Shown one piece after another: positions 44,296-53,163 of a DNA stretch of 64,000 nucleotides. The stretch comes from Thermohalobaculum xanthum (lineage in GTDB: Bacteria > Pseudomonadota > Alphaproteobacteria > Rhodobacterales > Rhodobacteraceae), in the NCBI RefSeq assembly GCF_016623495.1, contig NZ_JAEHHL010000008.1, positions 186,001 to 250,000 of the forward strand, written 5' to 3'. The notes under the pieces are model-generated. The model was not told where the DNA came from, searched no databases, and was given only the letters and a program-made list of their open reading frames with translations. Position 1 is the first letter of the stretch. Every line of letters starts with the position of its first letter. Both the position numbers and the translations under genes were made by a program.

Positions 44296-45252
44296 TCATG
44301 ATGACGGCGCGACCCGATCAAGCTCCTGCCGGATCTGACGCGCTCGGATGTCCTCGACCATCGCGCGGTTCGCGGCGATTAGATCGGCGAGCACGCCGCC
44401 CATCATCAGCACGAACGCCATTGCCATGAGCGAACCGGACAGGACCAGTGACTGCACGTGCCCGCCGCCGTCTCCCGAGGCGTAGAACCACAGGAAACGC
44501 CCGATTCCGACGATCGCTGGCAGCGCGAACACCACAGCGAGCGCCGAGAAAAACCGTAGCGGCTCGTAGAGCACGAAGATCCGTATAATGGTCAAGGCCG
44601 AGCGAAGTACGTAGCCCGCCATGCTGCCGATCAGTCGAGATTCGCGCGTCTGCGGATTGACCCCCACCGGCACCGAGGCGATCGGGATGCGCTTTCGCCC
44701 CGCCTGGATGATCGTCTCGAGCGTGTATGTGTAGGTGTTGAGCACGTAGAGCCGGATCGCCGCGTCCCGGTGATAGGCTCGAAAGCCGCTGGGCGCGTCT
44801 GCGACATCGGCTCCGCTGGCTTTGCGCACCACCCAGCTGCCCACCCGTTGCAACAACTTCTTGAGCGGAGAGAAGCTGTTGATCTCGGTGATCGGACGCG
44901 CCCCCACGACAATCTGCGCCTCTCCCGCCAGGATCGGCGCGACCAGCCGCGAGATGTCCGCGCCACGATACTGGTTATCGGCATCAGTGTTGACGACCAC
45001 GTCGGCACCGCGGCGCAACGACTCGTCAACCCCGGCCATGAAGGCTCGCGCGAGGCCCATGTTGGTTCCAAGCGAGATGACGTGGTCGACGCCCAACTCG
45101 CGCGCCACCCGCACGGTCGCATCGGTTGAGCCGTCATCAATCACCAGGACTTCAACCGCATCGAAGCCCGGCACCGTGCTCGGCAGGTCGGCTATCGTCT
45201 GCGGCAGCGTCGCTTCCTCGTTAAGGCATGGGATCTGTATGATCAGCTTCAT
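44296..45252 (-). CDS. Family 2 glycosyltransferase with two C-terminal helices
   Basis: 318 residues. The GT-A fold shows IPCLNEEATLPQT, VIDDGSTD and the metal-binding NTDADNQYRG. After about residue 225, two membrane helices (FSALAVVFALPAIVGIGRF, then LSGSLMAMAFVLMMGGVLA) indicate a polyprenyl-phosphate sugar transferase type, similar to dolichol-phosphate mannose synthase. It begins the glycan island and may supply lipid-linked sugar for the GT39-like enzyme. The ATG at 45252 follows AGGACA. Confidence 0.88.
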   Translation of the reverse strand: MKLIIQIPCLNEEATLPQTIADLPSTVPGFDAVEVLVIDDGSTDATVRVARELGVDHVISLGTNMGLARAFMAGVDESLRRGADVVVNTDADNQYRGADISRLVAPILAGEAQIVVGARPITEINSFSPLKKLLQRVGSWVVRKASGADVADAPSGFRAYHRDAAIRLYVLNTYTYTLETIIQAGRKRIPIASVPVGVNPQTRESRLIGSMAGYVLRSALTIIRIFVLYEPLRFFSALAVVFALPAIVGIGRFLWFYASGDGGGHVQSLVLSGSLMAMAFVLMMGGVLADLIAANRAMVEDIRARQIRQELDRVAPSS

Positions 45253-45415
45253 TGTCCTGCCCGCCCCCCTCGCGGCCAATCTGTCCCACGGGATGGCGCA
45301 CGGCTCAAGCTTGTTGTGTCGGGGGCTGGCTGGGCATGCAGTGATCGCCTAGCATTGCCCCCATCCAGCCGCGGACGTGCGTGCCGCAAACAGCCCAAGA
45401 CAAGGTGCAGAAACC

Positions 45416-46489
45416 GTGCGCGTGCTGATCGACATCCTGCACCCGGCCCACGTCCACTTCTTTCGCGAGTTCCACGGCGAGATGGCGGCCCGCGGGCACG
45501 AGTTGCGTGTACTCTCACGTCACAAGGACGTGGCCACAGAGCTCCTGGACGCCTACGGGATCCAGCACGAAGTAATCTCGTCGCAACGTCCCGGCCGCTG
45601 GCGGCTGGCGGCCGAGTTGGCGCAGCGCGTCCGATCAACCAGCCAAGAGATCCGCGCCTTCCGCCCGGATGTCATTGTCGGTCTGATGGGGCCGTCAATC
45701 GCGCTCGCGGGGTTCGTCCACAGGACGCGTACGCTGGTGTTCTACGATAACGAGACCACCGACCGGCTCAATCGTGCCGTTGCACGCCTCGCCGATGCCT
45801 GGATTTCGCCCCGGGGATTCGAGCACGACTATGGCTCTCGCCACCTGCGCTACGACGGCTATCACGAACTTGCCTACCTGCACCCCGCGCGCTTCACGCC
45901 GGATGCAAGCCGCCTGCGCACTCACGGCATCGATCCGACACAGCCCTATTCCCTCATGCGATTCGTCGCCTGGGAGTCGATCCATGATGTGGGCGAGATC
46001 GGCTTCGGAGCGGCGGGCAAGCGACGCGCGATCGAGCTTCTCTCCAGACTTGGCCGGGTCTACATCTCGTCTGAGCGCCCTCTGCCGCCCGAGTTTGAAC
46101 ACTACCGCCTTCCTCTCCCGGTCGAGGACGTCCACCACGCACTCGCCTTCGCCACGGTGGTGGTGGGGGAAAGCTCGACCATGGCCTCGGAGGCGGCCTG
46201 CCTCGGGACCCATGCGGTGTTCGTCTCCCGCTCGGGGCGCGGGGTCAACACCGAACAGGAGCGCCGCTACGGGCTCGTCCGCACCTTCCATGGGGGGCGT
46301 GAGGCCGAGGCTCTGACCTGGATCGAGCACCTCGCCAGCCGCGACCCTCACACCATCCAGCACGAAGCCCGTGAGCGACGCGAGGCAATGCTGGCCGACG
46401 TGATCGACGTGACCGGGTTCCTCGTGGACTATGTTGAGACGGGTAGCACGAAGCTTGCGCATGCCCGCGATTTGAAACCACCGAAGTGA
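45416..46489 (+). CDS. DUF354-family protein (GT-B-like)
   Basis: 357 residues from the GTG at 45416. The N-terminus (RVLIDILHPAHVHFFREF) and the C-terminal GESSTMASEAACLGTHAV are typical of DUF354, a family related to UDP-N-acetylglucosamine 2-epimerase and MurG-type folds and found in polysaccharide clusters. It might transfer or epimerise a sugar. It is the only plus-strand gene of the island and is divergent from the GT2 gene. Confidence 0.82.
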   Translation: MRVLIDILHPAHVHFFREFHGEMAARGHELRVLSRHKDVATELLDAYGIQHEVISSQRPGRWRLAAELAQRVRSTSQEIRAFRPDVIVGLMGPSIALAGFVHRTRTLVFYDNETTDRLNRAVARLADAWISPRGFEHDYGSRHLRYDGYHELAYLHPARFTPDASRLRTHGIDPTQPYSLMRFVAWESIHDVGEIGFGAAGKRRAIELLSRLGRVYISSERPLPPEFEHYRLPLPVEDVHHALAFATVVVGESSTMASEAACLGTHAVFVSRSGRGVNTEQERRYGLVRTFHGGREAEALTWIEHLASRDPHTIQHEARERREAMLADVIDVTGFLVDYVETGSTKLAHARDLKPPK

Positions 46490-46527
46490 ACCCGACCTGG
46501 GCGAGGCTTGCGCCCTGCCTGAGCCTC

Positions 46528-47664
46528 CTATAGCGCCATTATCCGGCGTAGCGACGCCACCGACCCCGCCTGCGAATAATGCTCGAGAGCGCGAACCCGC
46601 CCGGCACGTCCCATTGCTTGCGCTCTCTCAGGCTGTTCGAGCATCGCTGCTAGCGCCATTGCCATCGCCCCGACGTCTCGCTCCTCAACTAAAATGCCGG
46701 TTTCTCCATCCAGCACCGCCTCCGCAATTCCACTGTGGCGCGTTGCCACTACGGGCAGTGAAGATGCCATCGCTTCCAGCACCGAGACCGGCAGCCCCTC
46801 CACATCGCCAAACATGGAAGTCACTGAGTGCTGCGCAAAGACACTGGCCTCGCGCATGAGGCTTGCTACGAACTCATGGCTCTGGCGACCATGCAGACGA
46901 ACCCGCTCGCCAAGGTCATATTTGGCGATCACGCTGCGGCATCGTTGCGCGAGTGGACCGGCTCCAATCACGTCCAGCCGGGCATGAGGAAAGCGGCCGG
47001 CGACCCTGCCAAATGCCTCGATCGTAAGATGCGGCGCCTTCTTGGCCACAAGCCTTCCGACAGCGACCACACGTCCGGGAATCGGCCGGCTGGGGGTAAA
47101 GCGGTCGGCGTCGATCCCGCACGGCACGACGTTCACCTTCGCTTCGGGGCAGCCGAGCCCGATCAGGATTTCCGCGATGAACTCGGACGGAGCGAATACC
47201 CCGGCCGCATCGTCGAACAGTCGCCTGTAACGCCGCTTCCATAATGGAAGCCGCGGCACGACAGACGCGTCGAAACCGTGAAAATGGACGAACAGAGGGA
47301 CGTCCGCAGCTCGCGCAGATGCGGACAGCAGGGCACCATTCATCCCGTATTCCGCCATCAGCGCGGTCGCGCCGTGAGCGCGCAGGAAAGCGACGGCGCG
47401 AGTTCTGTCGGCCGTCGGAAGCTCGGGGGCGAGGTATCGCCGCCAGTCCCGCCGAACTTTCACGAGTCTTCCCACAGGAGAGTCGTCATGTCCTCCGAGG
47501 TCGAGCCCCGAAAGCACCGGATACTCGAACAAACCCACGTCCGGCGCGAACTGCGACAACAGGATCGTCTGCCCAGGAGCGATCATGCGGGCGTGATCGC
47601 GGATGAACGTCTCGGAGGGCTTGTTGAAGGACGTGGCGGCGAGCGCGAGCACTGCCTGGTTCAT
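46528..47664 (-). CDS. Family 4 glycosyltransferase
   Basis: 378 residues with a GT-B fold. The nucleotide-sugar half shows VVAVGRLVAKKAPHLTIEAF and, later, EGLPVSVLEAMASSLPVVAT, which carries the E-x7-E of GT4 enzymes. The acceptor and sugar are unknown. Its start overlaps the stop of the AT-rich methyltransferase gene by four bases (ATGA), so the two are co-translated in spite of their different composition. Confidence 0.9.
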   Translation of the reverse strand: MNQAVLALAATSFNKPSETFIRDHARMIAPGQTILLSQFAPDVGLFEYPVLSGLDLGGHDDSPVGRLVKVRRDWRRYLAPELPTADRTRAVAFLRAHGATALMAEYGMNGALLSASARAADVPLFVHFHGFDASVVPRLPLWKRRYRRLFDDAAGVFAPSEFIAEILIGLGCPEAKVNVVPCGIDADRFTPSRPIPGRVVAVGRLVAKKAPHLTIEAFGRVAGRFPHARLDVIGAGPLAQRCRSVIAKYDLGERVRLHGRQSHEFVASLMREASVFAQHSVTSMFGDVEGLPVSVLEAMASSLPVVATRHSGIAEAVLDGETGILVEERDVGAMAMALAAMLEQPERAQAMGRAGRVRALEHYSQAGSVASLRRIMAL

Positions 47665-48425
47665 TTCTTCCGCCCGGCAAGGCGCCAGTTATAGCGCCAC
47701 GTTCGGATCGGCCATAAGAGCGCAATTAACGAATTCTCGGCGACAACCGTTATCCAATTTCTCTTTATCTTATCACAATTAAATAAGCCATCACACTTCT
47801 GAAAGATCGCGTGTACATACTGATTACGCCGCCAAACGTCCACATACCTAAACTCCTTTAATTTCCATCCGGCCGCCCAAGCTTCAGAAAGCAACTGGTT
47901 AGATTCAATTATTTCGTCAATTATTTGAAGTTCTTCTGGGTCGTTGCTTATTATGTATGATTGATATTCCGGGCTTGGATATGTCAGCAACAAATATCCA
48001 TCGTCCTTCGTTATGTTAAACAAGCTTACCAGCACCTGCGCCCTATTACTTTCTGGGATATGCTCAATCACATCAATAAGTGTAATCAAATTGTAACCAG
48101 ACGGGTTTTCATTGGCAAGTATCTGACATCCGTTTGAAACATCTACGTGCAAGAAACGCACATTTTCGTTTCTTACAGTGCGCTTTGCATATTCGATATT
48201 CGCCAATGAGGCATCAACACCGATAACCGTTACGCCTTTGCGCGAGCTTGCCATCGCCTCGGACACGATACCAATGCCACAACCAAAGTCCGCGACTACA
48301 TCGCCGTTGGCCACGAGAGATTTGGCGCGCCGCTTCGCCAAGTCCAAGCGGAGGTTTCCAAGAATTCGATATCGCGACATTCGTGTCGCTAAAAATTTGT
48401 CATAGTACTCTGCAACCTCGTGCAT
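47661..48425 (-). CDS. Class I SAM methyltransferase, AT-rich, likely acquired
   Basis: 254 residues. Motif I is VADFGCGIG (44-52), followed by VIGVDASLAN and LIDVIEHIPESN, as in methyltransferases of O-antigen and cell-surface sugar clusters. Three of four 60-base lines that I counted between 47761 and 48000 have 35-37% GC, far below the rest of the window. Codon use differs from the flanks as well. This suggests recent transfer. The methyl acceptor is unknown. Confidence 0.85.
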   Translation of the reverse strand: MHEVAEYYDKFLATRMSRYRILGNLRLDLAKRRAKSLVANGDVVADFGCGIGIVSEAMASSRKGVTVIGVDASLANIEYAKRTVRNENVRFLHVDVSNGCQILANENPSGYNLITLIDVIEHIPESNRAQVLVSLFNITKDDGYLLLTYPSPEYQSYIISNDPEELQIIDEIIESNQLLSEAWAAGWKLKEFRYVDVWRRNQYVHAIFQKCDGLFNCDKIKRNWITVVAENSLIALLWPIRTWRYNWRLAGRKK

Positions 48426-48558
48426 GCTCTCGTGGTTCCCGATGTCCCTAATCCGACTGGTACTTCCTACACGCCACCGGTGTTAGCGGCTAAGGAATTA
48501 GCCCCGTGCGGGCGACGAGGCTCATAGTTAGCAAGATTGAGCAGGATTCAATGGCCCG

Positions 48559-49203
48559 TCAATGAGAAGTGGCCGGACGCTTAAGCCGGGCTATCATTGC
48601 ATAATCCTTTGCGTAATGCCTACGGATTAGGCGGCGCGCCTCATCCGAAACTTCGGTGAGATACGGCACGGAAGCATTATAGGGCTGAACGAAGGGCTCT
48701 GCGGCTTCTTCCCCAACGATCCCACACATGGATTGGTAGAGCCGGCTGAGTGGGATAGCGTGAGTGTAGCGGATCGGCATCAAGTGATCGCACTGTGGCC
48801 AACAGTGCGGATCCGCGTCGCGGCAGGCGAACCGGACGAAGTCCTCAAACGTTGCTGGCTCGGCCCCCATTACCCGCCTGTAACTCGCAAGAATACCGTC
48901 CGCGTGGTCGCGCTGGATTATCTTGTTCCGAAAGAGGCTCAAGAGCCTTTCCTCCGGATCACGCCAAACGAAGATCGTCGCGTCATACCGACGCCAAGGT
49001 CTGTAGGGATGAGCGCGGGCAATCGTACGGACGTTCGTCGCATAATCGAATCCCAGCGCGCGCTTAAAAGAAGAACATCCATTCTTCCGAATGTAAGCAT
49101 AGGCAATTCGCGAACCGCCTAACTCGAAAGCAAGATGAAGTCGACCAAGTGTAAATTTGAATCTGTTATCATACGTCACCATATCGCTTCCCGTCGTCGT
49201 CAT
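48559..49203 (-). CDS. Sulfotransferase family 2 protein
   Basis: 214 residues. The 5'-PAPS loop is in YIRKNGCSSFKR (38-47) and the 3'-phosphate motif is in VWRDPEERLLSLFRNK (about 79-94), the pair of the Sulfotransfer_2 family. It would move sulfate from PAPS to a sugar or lipid hydroxyl. The ATG at 49203 lies at the true family start; the longer open frame runs into the membrane gene. It is two bases after the flippase-like gene. GC is intermediate. Confidence 0.82.
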   Translation of the reverse strand: MTTTGSDMVTYDNRFKFTLGRLHLAFELGGSRIAYAYIRKNGCSSFKRALGFDYATNVRTIARAHPYRPWRRYDATIFVWRDPEERLLSLFRNKIIQRDHADGILASYRRVMGAEPATFEDFVRFACRDADPHCWPQCDHLMPIRYTHAIPLSRLYQSMCGIVGEEAAEPFVQPYNASVPYLTEVSDEARRLIRRHYAKDYAMIARLKRPATSH

Positions 49204-49205
49204 GG

Positions 49206-50096
49206 TCAAAGCCGCCACCCATTCTTGCCGTTCCGCGACAGGACGGCGTAGGGTACTCCCGTGCAGACGGCTAAAAACGCCATCGCCGTTACCCGCGAAG
49301 CCGACGCCGCCAAGAAACCAGCAGCCGGATCGATTCCCGCAATCGGCGCCAGAATGGCGACCACCGCTTCTCGGACGCCAATCCCCGCGGGAACCGCGCC
49401 CGACAGGAAACCGGCAACAACCAGGATGGCCGTCTGGCGGTAGTCGACGTCGACCCCCACGGCGCCAAGTGCGATCATCAGGCTTAGCGCATCGACGGCC
49501 ACCAGCCCCAACCGGAATAGCGTCACCGCCCCTACCATCCGCCATGGCAACTGCGCGCGATGCGCCAGTGCGGCACTGGTGCCAAGAAGCGCCACGCCGA
49601 GCGCACCGAAGCCGGCCGCCAACGCGGGTGGCGCCTGTACGGCCAGCCAGGACGCCGAGTAGCAAAACCCCACGCCACCGAAGATCAGCGTGAACAGCAC
49701 GATCAGCCCGCCGCCGCGTCGGAACGTGACGCCATGCGTCTTCAGCACCCCCATACGCACCGCCATGCTGCCCGGGATCGGCAGCATGTTCGCCGCCCGC
49801 GAATAAACGCTGATCATCAGCGCGGGCCAAAAGCCGACTCGGGCGCCGCACATCCGCGCCATCACCTGGAAGTCCAGCGCATTGATCGCGAGCCCCATTG
49901 GCAACGTGAGCAGCACGAGCCCCAGGAGCGGCATGAGACGCGCTTGCTCGAGAATATCGGGGCTGGACCTCAGCGACAGCACCAGTCCGCCCACGAAGAT
50001 TGCTAGGGCTACCGCCAGAGCGATCCGGTTCAGCCGAGCGCGGCGCGCGGACAGCCAGGCGAGAGCCCGGTCGGTGCTCCCGGACCAAGACGACAT
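49206..50096 (-). CDS. Lysylphosphatidylglycerol synthase-type membrane protein (UPF0104)
   Basis: 296 residues with about seven to eight helices of the AglD/UPF0104 family. Family pattern: ANMLPIPGSMAVRMGVLK near residue 108 and LSGAVPAGIGVREAVVAIL near 245. Such proteins act on lipids or as flippases for lipid-linked sugars in glycan clusters. I used the ATG at 50096, which has GGGAG nine bases ahead and starts after the previous stop. A start 15 bases earlier is possible. Confidence 0.8.
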   Translation of the reverse strand: MSSWSGSTDRALAWLSARRARLNRIALAVALAIFVGGLVLSLRSSPDILEQARLMPLLGLVLLTLPMGLAINALDFQVMARMCGARVGFWPALMISVYSRAANMLPIPGSMAVRMGVLKTHGVTFRRGGGLIVLFTLIFGGVGFCYSASWLAVQAPPALAAGFGALGVALLGTSAALAHRAQLPWRMVGAVTLFRLGLVAVDALSLMIALGAVGVDVDYRQTAILVVAGFLSGAVPAGIGVREAVVAILAPIAGIDPAAGFLAASASRVTAMAFLAVCTGVPYAVLSRNGKNGWRL

Positions 50097-50097
50097 G

Positions 50098-50778
50098 TCA
50101 ACCGCTCCCATCGGCGGCGCTCCGGTCGGATTTCCTCAGGCAGAACGAGAAGTGACCGTTCGGAGAGAGCGCGAGGTAAGCCATCGCCCAGTTTCTCTCG
50201 ACGCAGAAGTCGCAAACTGCTGGAATCACGCCATACGGCAGCGCCTTGTATGGGTTTCCATTGCAGAAATCGTGACCCGCGATCAAACCATTTGATTTGA
50301 CGATTCTCTCAGCGATTGAAAGTTCTTTTCTCGTTGTAAAGAAATCATGGTTTGTATCAATATAAACCCAATCAAGTGAACCATTGGGTATTTTTTGCAT
50401 CGCATCAAGCGACATGCCACGCTCTATTACAATCGTACCGGCTTCAATTTCCCGCGAAAATCGCACTTTTACATGATCCAAGGCGGCACGATAACGCGCC
50501 GTCGCCCAAGCATCCACCAAGTACAATCGCTTGGGTTGATTGATGCTCAGTATAGCTTCCGAGAAGCTGCCATCTGCAACTCCAATCTCGGCGGCAATTC
50601 CGCCTCTTGGCAATAGCTCAAGCAATTGCTCACGACCGCTTAGAACCCTGCAGTCGGCAAGCAGAAAATCCGGAACCGTTGGCGCATCCGGCATCCTCGG
50701 GTACTTTCGTTCAACACGTAGACCCAGAGAGCCAATCAACATGTTCACCAACTGGTGAGCGTAGTAGAGGATTGTCAT
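50098..50778 (-). CDS. Class I SAM methyltransferase (Methyltransf_24-like)
   Basis: 226 residues. AAEIGVADGSFSEAIL (from about 62) is motif I, RLYLVDAW the motif II region, and LDWVYIDTNHD a DxNHD-like site seen in sugar/antibiotic O-methyltransferases (TylF/CmcI type). GC is lower than that of the neighbours but not as low as in the 47661-48425 gene. It ends two bases before the flippase-like gene. The substrate is unknown. Confidence 0.8.
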   Translation of the reverse strand: MTILYYAHQLVNMLIGSLGLRVERKYPRMPDAPTVPDFLLADCRVLSGREQLLELLPRGGIAAEIGVADGSFSEAILSINQPKRLYLVDAWATARYRAALDHVKVRFSREIEAGTIVIERGMSLDAMQKIPNGSLDWVYIDTNHDFFTTRKELSIAERIVKSNGLIAGHDFCNGNPYKALPYGVIPAVCDFCVERNWAMAYLALSPNGHFSFCLRKSDRSAADGSG

Positions 50779-50817
50779 TGCGCCTGCCTCAAGCCGCCAT
50801 AAGTCTCGATCTAGGCA

Positions 50818-52566
50818 TCAGAACCCCGTAAACAGCGGCCGGTCGGGAGGCGGCTCGCTGGGGCGGTCGAGACTGTCGCCCCACCGCAGGATCACATTGC
50901 CGCCCTCGTTCACAGCACCGATTTGGTGACGGCCCTGCGCAAGCGTCACCGTCTCGCCCGGCGCTCGGCGTTCGCCGTTCACCGTCACGTCCATTTCGCT
51001 CTCGATCGTGTAGGTTCCTGCGATCAGGATCTTGAAGGTCTGCACGCCGCCCCGCGGCACAGTCAGCCGCTTTCCGGCGACATAGAGCGGCCCCCAGTGC
51101 CGCACAAAATTATTGCGCAGCACCGCGACGTCCTCGGCAAAGAGGCCGAAATGCGCGGGGCCGTACTCGTCCGGGCCAAGATCGTCCAACTCGAGCATCC
51201 GCCGGTTGGCGACCAGGAAAACCGGCTGGTCGCGCTCCAGCACCTCGCGGAAAATCGGCGTACCAAGGCGATAATAATTGGTCATGCCCCAGACACTCAT
51301 GAAGAGGCCCGTTTTTGGATACGCCGCCACCATCGACGCTCGGTCGATGTAAGGCACCGGCTCGGGAAATATGCTGTGCACCGCCTCGAGAAACTCCCGC
51401 TGGGCGGACATGTCCTTCGCCTGCGCGCGGACAAAGTTTGCGGTCATCGATACCGCCAGCGCCAGACCCGCGAAGACAGTCACCAAAGGCCTGACACGCT
51501 CGGGCACGACCAGCATGGCCGCTCCACACAGCAGAGCCGCCGGCGCCAGCATGAATGGGTAATAGTAGGGAAAACTATTAGTATAAACGAGCAGCGTTCC
51601 CAGCATCATCCCACAAGCCATCAACATCGCCCAGCGCTCCCGCTCCGGACCGCGGGACCGGGCAAGGCCCACCAGGCAGGTGAACATCCCGGCTGCGGTC
51701 AGCGCCCAGAAGGCCGGGTTCTGTTGTAACGCAAGCCTGAAGAACGCGATCGCGTTGAAGAAGTCGCGCTCGACCAGGGTCTTCGTCGCCGCTCCCTCGA
51801 CACGGGCCACCGCAGAGGCCGACTCGGTCAGTGCGAGCCGGTGGAGAAGGTAGAACGTCATGAAGGATAGCGCCGCCGTCGCCCCGGTCATCGCGCCACA
51901 CAGCAGTCGCCTGCGATGGTCGCCGTTCCGCCACAGCGTGATCAGCAGGACAAGAGCGATGGTCGGGACGTAGAGGACCGATTTGATCGTCACCATGCCC
52001 GACAATCCGATGAGCGTGCCGGCGGCAATCGCAGCGCGCAGCCTCTTGGGCCAATAGACAATCAGCCACAGCGCCGCCATCAGCATCAAGGTCGCCAACG
52101 GGTCGGTTCGGAAGCTGTTGCCATGAAAAAGAGTGAACGAGAAAGCCAGATAGCCCAGCGTCGACAGAAGCGCGGCCTCCATCGGCAGCAGTCGTCGGGC
52201 GATCAGGAACAGGAAAAGCGCCGTCCCGAGGCTGAGCGCGAAGACCGCCAGGCGCGCGGCGACGACCTGATCCACTTCGGTCCCATCGACCAGCGTAACC
52301 CAGCCGAATGCATGGACATAGATCGACTGAAGCGGCGCGCTCAGGTCGCCCCCAGCATGGAGGTATACCTTCGCGAGGTGAAGGAACTCATCCCAGTTCA
52401 CCTCGTAGATTGTCGCGAGCTGAAATCGGAAAACGAGCGCCGCCACAATCAGCAGAACGATGATCAGCGACGCAGATGAAAGCCCGCCGAACCTCGTACC
52501 TCCGAATTCGAGCAGGCGTGTCAGGCGATGATCATCGCTGCTGAGCTTCGCCGGCTCGGCACTCAT
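50818..52566 (-). CDS. ArnT/PMT-like membrane glycosyltransferase (GT39 type)
   Basis: 582 residues with about 11-12 hydrophobic segments in the first 400. An aspartate-glutamate pair follows the first helix (IYEVNWDEFLHLA), as in ArnT/PMT enzymes that use polyprenyl-phosphate sugars. The last 180 residues form a soluble, beta-rich tail (GTYTIESEMDVTVNGE). It would transfer a sugar to a lipid, glycan or protein at the outer face of the inner membrane, with the GT2 enzyme as likely donor maker. It is the last gene on this side of the island (by position). Confidence 0.82.
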   Translation of the reverse strand: MSAEPAKLSSDDHRLTRLLEFGGTRFGGLSSASLIIVLLIVAALVFRFQLATIYEVNWDEFLHLAKVYLHAGGDLSAPLQSIYVHAFGWVTLVDGTEVDQVVAARLAVFALSLGTALFLFLIARRLLPMEAALLSTLGYLAFSFTLFHGNSFRTDPLATLMLMAALWLIVYWPKRLRAAIAAGTLIGLSGMVTIKSVLYVPTIALVLLITLWRNGDHRRRLLCGAMTGATAALSFMTFYLLHRLALTESASAVARVEGAATKTLVERDFFNAIAFFRLALQQNPAFWALTAAGMFTCLVGLARSRGPERERWAMLMACGMMLGTLLVYTNSFPYYYPFMLAPAALLCGAAMLVVPERVRPLVTVFAGLALAVSMTANFVRAQAKDMSAQREFLEAVHSIFPEPVPYIDRASMVAAYPKTGLFMSVWGMTNYYRLGTPIFREVLERDQPVFLVANRRMLELDDLGPDEYGPAHFGLFAEDVAVLRNNFVRHWGPLYVAGKRLTVPRGGVQTFKILIAGTYTIESEMDVTVNGERRAPGETVTLAQGRHQIGAVNEGGNVILRWGDSLDRPSEPPPDRPLFTGF

Positions 52567-52662
52567 ACAGATTCCCCTCGCCCGGACCGGCCGCGGGCAG
52601 CGCGACCGTCACTGCGAGGCATCCTCGCAACTGGAGGTCAACGGCGCAATGCCCCCGACGCC

Positions 52663-53004
52663 TCAAAGCACCGCGACGCTGTCCGCGGGCGCCTCGTCGC
52701 GCTCGTTCAGCCCGTAGTCACGGATCACGCCGGCCACGCGCAGGCGGTAACCCGCGAAGATGCCCGCGCGTCCCGCCGCCTGGCTGCAGCGGTGATCGGC
52801 CTGGTTGCGCCAGCGCGTCACCGCCTCCTCGTCGCGCCAGAAGCTGAGCGACACCAGCTTGCCCGGCTGGGTGATGCTCTCGAAGCGCTCGACGGAGATG
52901 AAGCCGTCGATCTGCTCGAGATGCGGACGCAGCCGCGCGGCGTGCTCGAGATAGGCCTCCATCGCCCCCGCTGCGGGCTCGACCTCGAAAATCACGGCGA
53001 TCAT
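52663..53004 (-). CDS. Antibiotic biosynthesis monooxygenase (ABM)-like protein
   Basis: 113 residues, a dimeric ferredoxin-like fold of the ABM family. Typical pattern: LEQIDGFISVERFES, LVSLSFWRDEEAVTRWR and a His at QADHRCSQ. Members are small monooxygenases or stress proteins. The ATG at 53004 gives the family N-terminus IAVIFEVEP; the long open frame upstream is chance. It stands alone, divergent from the next gene. Confidence 0.85.
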   Translation of the reverse strand: MIAVIFEVEPAAGAMEAYLEHAARLRPHLEQIDGFISVERFESITQPGKLVSLSFWRDEEAVTRWRNQADHRCSQAAGRAGIFAGYRLRVAGVIRDYGLNERDEAPADSVAVL

Positions 53005-53163
53005 GGCGTCCCTCCCTCGGTGTTCGGATTGCTGCGACATTCCTAGCAGCCGCGCGCCGCGTCGTGGAAGGCCCCGGGCGATCACGTCGGCGTATGCCAG
53101 CCGCGACCTCGACACGTCGCGCGCCGGCGGGCGCCCTTCCCGCGCTTCGGCGATTGTCGCGCC

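Noticed and set aside
48487-48503. Small hairpin GGCTAA-GGAA-TTAGCC as a terminator
   Set aside because: Six base pairs and no T-run on either strand; too weak.
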